Source: Thiospirochaeta perfilievii (GTDB lineage: Bacteria; Spirochaetota; Spirochaetia; DSM-2461). From it: a stretch of 64,000 nt of DNA. This document shows positions 57,901-64,000 of the stretch, piece after piece. The first letter of the stretch is position 1; each line of letters opens with the position of its first letter. The notes beneath the pieces are model-generated. The model worked only from the letters and a program-made list of their open reading frames with translations. It searched no databases and was not told the origin of the DNA. The position numbers and the translations under genes are program-made. Location of the stretch: NCBI RefSeq assembly GCF_008329945.1, contig NZ_CP035807.1, positions 186,001-250,000 on the forward strand. Direction: 5' to 3'.

Positions 57901-57990
57901 AACTATAACTTGGGTCATAGGCTATGTTCCAATTTATATAAAAACAATAAAGCAAAGGTTTAAGTTTATATGTCTACCTACAAAACTTAA

Positions 57991-58737
57991 TTAAATATCA
58001 ATTATCAACTGTTCTTTAAATCCATTATCAATCTCATGGGGATAGCCATTAGGGTTACATAAGACCCTAGTTTTACCTACAACACAGTCAACAACATCAT
58101 GCACATGACCATGAACCCATAAATCTGGGTTATAATTGTGTATAATATTTTCTAAGTTTGATGTGAACCCTGGTGTTATAGGACTCTCTTTATATCTAGG
58201 TGCAATTGATTTAAAAGTAGGTGCATGGTGAGTAACTATAATATTTTTATCTGTTTTGCTATTATTTAAGCTTTTAGCTAACCACTTAATTGATTGTATA
58301 TGAATCTCTTTTGTTATTGCTGCTTTAAACTTTGCATAGTTCTCATCTAACCTTATTAAACGGGAGTCATTCATATTACGATCGCATTCAAACTGAGCTA
58401 TTTCAGGGTTTCCAAATAGGTTAAAATCTGTCCACAATGTTGCACCATGAAAAGTTATGTTTTGGATTGTTATACTATCGTTCTCTAATAGATGAATGTT
58501 GGAACCCTTAGCTATACCCCTACACTTATTTAATAGACTTGGATAACAATAGCCATAATATTCATGATTACCCATGACATAGATAACAGGAATGTCTGAT
58601 ACTTGTTGTTGTATCCATTCTAGTCCCTTGGTTCCAGTATGGATATCTCCTGCAAGGATTAATAGGTCACATTTAGTGAAGTTATAATCTCTATAATCAA
58701 ACTCTAAATGTAGATCACTTAATATTTGAATTTTCAT
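57991..58737 (-). CDS. Metallophosphoesterase, copy 2
   Basis: 248 residues, same length and motifs as copy 1 (ILSDLHLEFDYRDYNF, LAGDIHTG, VMGNHEYYG, VTHHAPT, WVHGHVHD). About two thirds identical to copy 1. Divergent from an MNT/HEPN pair with 103 bp between. The small partner gene before it is reduced to ten codons. Confidence 0.9.
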   Translation of the reverse strand: MKIQILSDLHLEFDYRDYNFTKCDLLILAGDIHTGTKGLEWIQQQVSDIPVIYVMGNHEYYGYCYPSLLNKCRGIAKGSNIHLLENDSITIQNITFHGATLWTDFNLFGNPEIAQFECDRNMNDSRLIRLDENYAKFKAAITKEIHIQSIKWLAKSLNNSKTDKNIIVTHHAPTFKSIAPRYKESPITPGFTSNLENIIHNYNPDLWVHGHVHDVVDCVVGKTRVLCNPNGYPHEIDNGFKEQLIIDI

Positions 58738-58766
58738 AACTCTTTAATTAGCTCTTCTACAGTCAT
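58734..58766 (-). pseudogene. Ten-codon remnant of the 54-residue partner gene
   Basis: Reads MTVEELIKEL and stop TGA overlapping the phosphoesterase start (ATGA). Identical in its ten residues to the start of the 54-residue gene at 53004; the rest has been deleted. Confidence 0.8.
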
Positions 58767-58840
58767 GATATTATTCTAGCACAAATAGTGATAAATAGAA
58801 CTTAATTGACCTGTTAGATTGAAACATCTATTAATAAAAG

Positions 58841-59176
58841 ATGAGATTAAAGGATACACCGCAGCAGTTTCGTGCAGATATTAGGTGTGCCATAGATTAT
58901 CTTAACTCAATAGGCATTAGAGAAGTATATCTATTTGGTTCTAGAGCCAGAGGAACAAATAGAGATGATAGTGACTACGATATATTTATTCTAAAAAGCG
59001 GAATAGAAAATGAAAGAGTCGTAACAAGAGCTGTTAATAAAGCCTTATTTAGGGGTCATATTTATGATGAGATTGATTTAATCGCAGCAAATCCTGAAAA
59101 ATTTGAAAAACATAAAGATAACAGATATTTAGTCTACAAAGATATAAACGATCAAGGTGTATCTATATATGGATGA
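58841..59176 (+). CDS. Minimal nucleotidyltransferase (MNT), copy 2
   Basis: 111 residues: VYLFGSRARGTNRDDSDYDI with the GSxAxG...DxD motif, and YDEIDLIAANPEKF. Antitoxin role by analogy to MntA/HepT. Overlaps HEPN copy 2. Confidence 0.88.
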   Translation: MRLKDTPQQFRADIRCAIDYLNSIGIREVYLFGSRARGTNRDDSDYDIFILKSGIENERVVTRAVNKALFRGHIYDEIDLIAANPEKFEKHKDNRYLVYKDINDQGVSIYG

Positions 59177-59501
59177 TAGTTTAGATCCTAAAGTCTGGAT
59201 AAATAGAGCCAAAGGGAACCTACTCAGGGCTAAATTACCTATGGAAGATGGTATGTATTACGAAGACTTTTGCTTTGATTGCCAACAATGTGCTGAAAAA
59301 GCATTAAAAGGTTTAATTGTTCATTTAGGATTAACTCCACCCAAGACACATTACTTTGGTAAGTTATTTGAAGAGATATCCAAAAGATTAGTTCTTCCAG
59401 ATTGGTGTGAGGATGTTTTTGAACTAAATGATTACGCAGTAATAACTAGATACCCTGATGATTTTGTAGAAGTAACTAAAGAAGAGTACATCAGAGCCTA
59501 A
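59169..59501 (+). CDS. HEPN toxin of the second MNT/HEPN pair, C-terminally shortened
   Basis: 110 residues from MDDSLDPKVW: CFDCQQCAEKALKGLIVHLG and LNDYAVITRYPDD. Beyond the TAA at 59499 the frame continues EIAVRISTSP, the usual last helix of HEPN proteins, so an early stop has removed about 10-15 residues. HEPN toxins are RNases or tRNA-modifying enzymes. Confidence 0.85.
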   Translation: MDDSLDPKVWINRAKGNLLRAKLPMEDGMYYEDFCFDCQQCAEKALKGLIVHLGLTPPKTHYFGKLFEEISKRLVLPDWCEDVFELNDYAVITRYPDDFVEVTKEEYIRA

Positions 59502-59533
59502 GAGATAGCTGTAAGAATATCCACATCACCGTA

Positions 59534-59775
59534 CTAATCTATTATTTTTAATGCTTTTATTCGGTCCTTTATTAGTGCCTTAGCTTTTGTTTTCATTTCA
59601 ACTGGCATAAAACTATTATCTACAATATTAATTATTTCATTTTCTTTCTTAAAATAATTTTCTAATATACTTTTTATTACTGGTTTCCTAAGTTCCACTC
59701 CCTGTTATGTGCTGTAAAAGACCAAGGTAAATAGTGATCTATGGAGATATTATTTTTATCTAACCTAAAAAATTA
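59534..59775 (-). pseudogene. HNH endonuclease remnant
   Basis: LDKNNISIDHYLPWSFTAHN then REWNL is the HNH signature of restriction-like nucleases, preceded by FFRL. A second frame carries NLRKPVIKSILENYFKKENE to a stop at 59534. Broken by frameshift and truncated at its 5' end. Confidence 0.65.
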
Positions 59776-59816
59776 TATGTTACATAGTCCTTAATTATCT
59801 TAATATATATTTTAAT

Positions 59817-59971
59817 AACAATAAAGCGAAGCTTTAAACATTGGGATAAGGTGATGTAGAACTCATTTTAGTAAAGACAGCAGACTTTCCATCATTTGGA
59901 AAACTTGATCAGGATTATGTTGATACAGTTGATTATAGTAAGCCCGGCATCATATCAGGGGAATCCCCCCA
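59817..59971. repeat. Palindromic repeat family B, copy 3 (diverged centre)
   Basis: Begins AATAAAGCGAAGCTTTAAAC like the others, ends GGGGAATCCCCCCATT. The middle is replaced by unrelated sequence. It lies 3' of the minus-strand lipoprotein gene at 60100. Confidence 0.5.
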
Positions 59972-60099
59972 TTTAATTCATTGTTCATTTTCTTAGAGTT
60001 ATTCCTTCTTACTTTACTGACCAAAATAAGAACTGAACAGGTAGAGAATAATTTCGCTACATCATTATCTTTTATCTTATAATTCGAAAACTATAAAAA

Positions 60100-60594
60100 C
60101 TATGGGTTAGTTTCTAAGACCTCTTCTACAATTTTATATTTACTTATAATAATTGGATATTCTGAAGCTAATCTTTCTAAAACTAATCTTTTATTGTCCT
60201 TATATTTCGATTTGACTCTTGGATTTAAATAAGGATCTCCAGATGTATCCAAATATAAATCTCCAATATAATTTATTTTGCCGGCTTCAATTTTGAAATA
60301 CTTCCTTTCTAAGTTTAATGTACGAGGAGGATAATATAAAGTATTATATGTATACTCTCCTTCTTCTAATGTCATCATAATAATATCCCAAGGATTTTTT
60401 ATTTTTTTTATTATCCCAGAAGCAAATAAAGCATCTCTTTTAAAAATATTAATACCCCAACCAGGTTCATCAACATGAATACTACATATTAAAATACCTT
60501 TATTTTCCTCTAAAACAGTATCAGTTCTTACATAATTCACGGTTGTACATGAAAATAAAGATAAGATACTAACGATTATCAATAAATATTTCAT
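60100..60594 (-). CDS. Putative lipoprotein
   Basis: 164 residues: MKYLLIIVSILSLFSC lipobox, then a beta-rich domain (YVRTDTVLEENKGILICSIH, YYPPRTLNLERKYFKIEAG, KINYIGDLYL). Lipid-anchored surface or periplasmic protein. Follows the outer-membrane-like gene by nine bp. Confidence 0.8.
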   Translation of the reverse strand: MKYLLIIVSILSLFSCTTVNYVRTDTVLEENKGILICSIHVDEPGWGINIFKRDALFASGIIKKIKNPWDIIMMTLEEGEYTYNTLYYPPRTLNLERKYFKIEAGKINYIGDLYLDTSGDPYLNPRVKSKYKDNKRLVLERLASEYPIIISKYKIVEEVLETNP

Positions 60595-60603
60595 TCAAAC
60601 TCC

Positions 60604-61179
60604 TTAAAATACTAATCCAATTTTTATTCCTGCATCCATTAGTGGATATAAATCACCACCAATATTAAAAATTGGAAATCTAAAATATGGACTAATAAAT
60701 ATTTTATTTCCCAACTTTAAATTAAATCCAAGATCGATTGCCATATTAAATAAACTATCAATGGTAAACATCGAATCTAGACATAGATCGTATACAGGAT
60801 AAAAAGATAAATATAAACCTGTAAAAGATTGTGAATAAAAATTAAAACCAACACTCATTCTAAGTGATATATTTTTGGTATCATTAACAGCCACTAATAA
60901 AGATTCAAAACTAAAACGATCTATTATTTTAATATCAATACCTAATGGAATTATATTTTTTGAGTCTATACTATTAAAAACAGATTCATCTTGTTGTATA
61001 GTTTTTGTTATATCAAAATATACATGTATTCGATCGTTAAGTCCTTCATCATATGTAATAGCGTTACTAATATTTATATTAAAAATTAGAAAAAAAATGG
61101 AGAAAGAGAGCTTGTTAAATAGTGCCAAGAAACTTGGCACTTTTTTATAGGTAAGGTATAGGTACAAGTCTAAATCCAT
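60604..61179 (-). CDS. Putative outer-membrane or exported protein
   Basis: Up to 191 residues; the start is uncertain because the usual start region is covered by a hairpin at 61122-61140. A TTG at about 61128 would give a cleaner signal peptide (KLSFSIFFLIFNINISNA). The rest alternates polar and hydrophobic residues (LRMSVGFNFYSQSFTGLYLS, LGFNLKLGNKIFISPYFRFP) as in small beta-barrels. Confidence 0.6.
   Translation of the reverse strand: MDLDLYLYLTYKKVPSFLALFNKLSFSIFFLIFNINISNAITYDEGLNDRIHVYFDITKTIQQDESVFNSIDSKNIIPLGIDIKIIDRFSFESLLVAVNDTKNISLRMSVGFNFYSQSFTGLYLSFYPVYDLCLDSMFTIDSLFNMAIDLGFNLKLGNKIFISPYFRFPIFNIGGDLYPLMDAGIKIGLVF
61122..61140. terminator. Hairpin between the two exported-protein genes
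   Basis: GTGCCAAG-AAA-CTTGGCAC, followed on the plus strand by TTTTTTAT. For the minus-strand genes it could act as an attenuator covering the downstream start. Confidence 0.6.
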
Positions 61180-62155
61180 TAATTGTAGGAACTACTCCAG
61201 CAGGAAGCCAGTTAAAAAGATAATAATACAAAGCATTACAGCTATTAACTAAACCACGAGCAATTGTTGATATTAGTTCTGGTGTAAAGACGACAGTAAA
61301 ACCTGCAACACCAGCTGTAGTTCCAATAATTGTAGCCATTTTCTTACCAAAATCACTTATACCTGTATTCGAAAGTATTGTAGCGGGATTGCCTCCAGTC
61401 CCTTGTGCCTGTACAGAAGATACAAATTTTCCAAGTTCAGGGGTGTTAGAATACCAAATAACTAATTGTGCACACATATATGTGGTACCAACACCTGCAG
61501 TTATTAATCCCGCAACTCCAACCCATGGTGCATACCATTTAACCCACTTATATGCGGATAATCCAGCAATAGTTGTAGCACTTAAACCAATGTACCACTG
61601 TATAGTATTCCAGCTTAGATCTTTTGCAAGTGCTCCTCTAGAGCTAGCACCATAAGGTGTAGTACGTAATTTTATATCATAAATGGAACCAATGTTGCTG
61701 TTTTCAAGTCCTCTACCTGTACTAATTTCAGCATCTTCTAAAAATTCTGCTAAAGAATTTTCATAATCAGATGCCAAAGCAGGATCTATTTTTTCCATCA
61801 CAGATATTACTTCACCAACTGTTCCTTCGTTTAGCATCAAGTTTACTAGTTCTAGTTTTGATTCTCCATTTTCTTCATCTAATAATAATCCTAAAGATTC
61901 TTCTGTATTATTAATAAAATAATGAACATTATTTGTATCAATATTCAAAATATTTGAATCTAAAGACCTACTTAGTCCTGTTGTGATATCATCAAATAAA
62001 CCTAAATTATTTAGCTCATCTACCCTAGTGCTTATAGAACTTATAGTGCTATTCTTTTTAGTATTATCCATCTGTATAAATTCTACATTAGAACAACTAA
62101 ATGAAATAAAAATTAGCAGGCTTACAATCAACATCTTACAATTTAAAATTTTCAA
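61145..62155 (-). CDS. Putative lipoprotein with hydrophobic C-terminal region
   Basis: 336 residues: signal peptide with lipobox LLIFISFSCSNVEF, a helical acidic domain (residues 50-180), then several hydrophobic stretches (WYIGLSATTIAGLSAYKW, WVGVAGLITAGVGTTYM, TIIGTTAGVAGFTVVFTP) and SLGNAL-like end. May form or insert into membranes. First of a three-gene set of exported proteins. Confidence 0.75.
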   Translation of the reverse strand: MKILNCKMLIVSLLIFISFSCSNVEFIQMDNTKKNSTISSISTRVDELNNLGLFDDITTGLSRSLDSNILNIDTNNVHYFINNTEESLGLLLDEENGESKLELVNLMLNEGTVGEVISVMEKIDPALASDYENSLAEFLEDAEISTGRGLENSNIGSIYDIKLRTTPYGASSRGALAKDLSWNTIQWYIGLSATTIAGLSAYKWVKWYAPWVGVAGLITAGVGTTYMCAQLVIWYSNTPELGKFVSSVQAQGTGGNPATILSNTGISDFGKKMATIIGTTAGVAGFTVVFTPELISTIARGLVNSCNALYYYLFNWLPAGVVPTINGFRLVPIPYL

Positions 62156-62278
62156 TTTTTAAACTCTTTTTTTTTAATTTATCAATTTATTTAAATTATT
62201 TCAACAATTTTTTATAATATAATTATTCAAGTAAATTTTTGTGAATTTAACGATGCTATGATAGAAAGTGTAAAAGGT

Positions 62279-62392
62279 TGCGACTGGTGCTATAATTAAG
62301 TCAGTACTTCTTAAAAGAAGAACGGCCGATGGCTGTAAGCGGACTGGGACATATTATGAACCCGTTTTAACGATTAGCAGTCATCAGTCGCA
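62279..62392. ncRNA. Unclassified structured RNA-like segment
   Basis: Arms TGCGACTGGTG (62279-62289) and CATCAGTCGCA (62382-62392) pair over 11 bases with one G-U. Inside are hairpins CTTCTTAAAAGAAG and GGGACATATTATGAACCC and the G/C-rich CGGCCGATGGCTGTAAGCGG, which stand out from the AT-rich background. No frame is conserved. It could be domain I of a group II intron, a retron-type RNA or a regulatory RNA. Confidence 0.5.
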
Positions 62393-62505
62393 TTAACATG
62401 TTGAGGATGAGATTATATTTCTCATACCCCGTATAGACGTATGATTATTATACTCCTCTTCTTTTAGGAAAGAAAGATTTTTAGGAGGGATGAAATGGAA
62501 TTCAT

Positions 62506-63233
62506 GGGAATTGACCTTCATGTTCATCACCAAGTTTAGTAATTTCGAGAATCTCTATGGCACTACTTTCAAATAACCCAGGACTCTCTTTTGTAAAAAT
62601 CTCAGCTTCAATATTTGATTCTCAAAATTCATTAAGATGCTGATTTAAAAGTCCTTCATTTGGTGTTATTAAAACTGTTTTATTAACTTTTAGTTTCCCA
62701 CTGGAATAGTGGTTAAATTGCATAAGATTTATATGCATTAGTAAGGTTTTCCCACTACCAGTAGCATTATACAGTGCTATTTTGTTTAGATCTTTTTCAG
62801 AATACTTAGTAATTAGATTGACTTTATCCTTTGCTTTTTTCCCTTTGTTATGAGTAGTTATTTTATCATTAATAGTATCTAGTTCACTGTTTAAGTTTTT
62901 TAATAATTCATCTTTCTCATTAAAGTATTGATCCAAGTATATCTCTACAAATAAAAGGGATAGATACTGGAAATATTTCCATTTAATATCTCGTCCCATA
63001 GCTGCTGTATGACGTATAATATTATCGTCATATTCTGCTAGTTTATCGTTACTGATTTTCTTCTTAGTAGCTGTTATATTATTAATTAATCTATTATAAA
63101 AATAACTGTTACCATTTTCATCTGCTGCAAAGATAATTGAGTCATTAAACTACTTAGCAAGTTGTTAAAAACTTTCCATTCCCAACAAGGATAATATATA
63201 AGAGTTTATTACTAATTTTTCATTAAATTTCAT
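62506..63233 (-). pseudogene. Type III restriction-like helicase, fragment with three in-frame stops
   Basis: Reads MKFNEKLVINSYILSLLGME, then stops at 63165-63167 and 63150-63152, then FNDSIIFAADENGNSYFYNR, IIRHTAAMGRDIKWKYFQYL, Walker A-like NATGSGKTLLMHINLMQ and TVLITPNEGLLNQHL; a third stop at 62622, after which ESNIEAEIFTKESPG continues to 62506. Truncated at its C-terminus; a decayed SF2 Res-type subunit. Confidence 0.75.
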
Positions 63234-63354
63234 ATTCTTTCCTTTTACATAAACAACTAATCAAGCAATAATTAGTATGTAACTGCTTTAAAAGTCTATC
63301 TTATGGATAAAAAGCAACTTTTATACATAATTTATCAAACAACGGTCAAACAAA

Positions 63355-64000
63355 TTATTTAGACCATGATGGAACATAGGTTCTTGCTCTTGTTCCAACA
63401 CTTTCATCGTATATAGATATTTTATTTTCTTCTAAAGTCTCTTTTATTATCCTTGATACCATTGCAGTATTTTTAGCATCAATGCCAAATCGTTCTCTTA
63501 AGCTAGTATTAGTCATATAATTGCTTTGTAAATACCTTAAAACTGAGTGCATATATGTTGCTCTAATTTTATCCTGTCTATCCATTTCTTTAAGTTCTTT
63601 ATGGGCAGATAGAATACTTATAGTATATTCATTTGTTGATCGAAATATTGGTGCTGGGAGTTGATAAATTTCAGTTTCAAATACAACCTTATCACCCTTC
63701 CTTCTACATTTTTCAATATCACGAATAGTATAGTGATATCTTACTATATTTTTTGTCCAATTGTTTATAAATTTCCAATTTTTTATCATTTGATAACTTA
63801 CTTCTTCATGGTCAGTAAAGGAATATTCACCCAATATAATATCTTCAGGTTTCTGAAATGCAACAGTTGGTTTTCCAATATCATGAAGTAACCCAGCAAC
63901 TATAAATTTATACTTTTTATCTTTAATAGCTCCAAATATTACTTTTAAGGTATGCCCAAGAACTCCATATCTATGGTGCTTATTTTGCTTTATTAGAAGT
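63355..64000 (-). CDS. Chimeric HD-domain protein with AlbA-family tail (partial)
   Basis: Enters from the right edge. The visible N-terminal part has an HD motif: HHRYGVLGHTLKV and VAGLLHDIGKPTVAFQKP. After about residue 90 the sequence switches to LPAPIFRSTNEYTISIL, then DKIRATYMHSVLRYLQSNYM, TNTSLRERFGID, the C-terminal winged helix of AlbA_2-type ATP-binding regulators. A junction near 63660 suggests a recombination fusion; the ATP-binding part is absent here. Confidence 0.65.
   Translation of the reverse strand, partial: LLIKQNKHHRYGVLGHTLKVIFGAIKDKKYKFIVAGLLHDIGKPTVAFQKPEDIILGEYSFTDHEEVSYQMIKNWKFINNWTKNIVRYHYTIRDIEKCRRKGDKVVFETEIYQLPAPIFRSTNEYTISILSAHKELKEMDRQDKIRATYMHSVLRYLQSNYMTNTSLRERFGIDAKNTAMVSRIIKETLEENKISIYDESVGTRARTYVPSWSK

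Noticed and set aside
62279-62392. Confident assignment as a retron or group II intron
   Set aside because: No reverse transcriptase is in the window and no domain V motif can be seen.

Overview
The window is AT-rich and almost all accessory DNA. A 110-residue single-strand binding protein of spirochaetal type, lipoproteins with serine-cysteine lipoboxes and divergent flagellar-export (FlhA) paralogues point to a free-living spirochaete; this is an inference. No rRNA, complete tRNA or CRISPR array was found. Most genes from 1 to 51 kb lie on the minus strand.

Defence block (1-15.2 kb): a two-gene locus resembling type III Druantia (DruH-like plus a DruE-like helicase running off the left edge), a small secreted protein, a DUF4160/DUF2442 pair, and an McrB-McrC type IV restriction system followed by a PGN_0703-like PD-(D/E)XK endonuclease.

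An unusual co-oriented cluster (15.4-26.1 kb) is built from divergent relatives of core machines: a DnaE-like protein without its catalytic aspartates, a WYL regulator, a soluble FlhA cytoplasmic domain, a secreted protein broken by a 4-bp duplication, a DnaQ-like exonuclease, a membrane protein that matches the other (membrane) half of FlhA, and a duplicated zinc-ribbon protein. Two near-identical dyads, one before the FlhA-C gene and one before the original dnaE-like start, suggest one regulon. A 3,058-bp transposon (22995-26052, 13-bp inverted repeats, GTAAG target duplication) sits in the first codons of the dnaE-like gene, and the lost start can be rebuilt at 26088.

From 26.4 to 36.6 kb: a zinc-ribbon protein, a frameshifted SF1 helicase, tandem YkvA/DUF1232 proteins, a second WYL regulator, and a three-gene dynamin-like GTPase/coiled-coil membrane operon. 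From 36.5 to 51.2 kb is plasmid- or phage-like DNA: DUF6573, ArdC, ParB, a Sak4-like ATPase, three RadC-like paralogues in progressive decay, a 27-residue peptide, a beta-CASP nuclease cut by an amber codon, SSB, a MazEF-like pair, and a replication module (Rep-like protein, P4/D5 helicase, excisionase-like HTH) beside three long perfect inverted repeats.

From 51 to 60 kb: a metallophosphoesterase occurs twice, each time beside a different MNT/HEPN nucleotidyltransferase pair. Between the copies lie an integrase-type attachment site made from a tRNA-like 3' end, an AbiD/F-like gene, a methyltransferase, IS66 remnants and a Phd/ParE pair. From 60 to 64 kb: lipoproteins and a putative outer-membrane protein, a structured RNA-like segment, a dead type III-like helicase and a chimeric HD-domain gene.

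Several genes (druE-like, SF1 helicase, coiled-coil protein, AbiF-like, a small gene before mcrB) regain one frame if a single base is added to an A/T homopolymer. Assembly undercalling or slippage should be considered before calling them pseudogenes.
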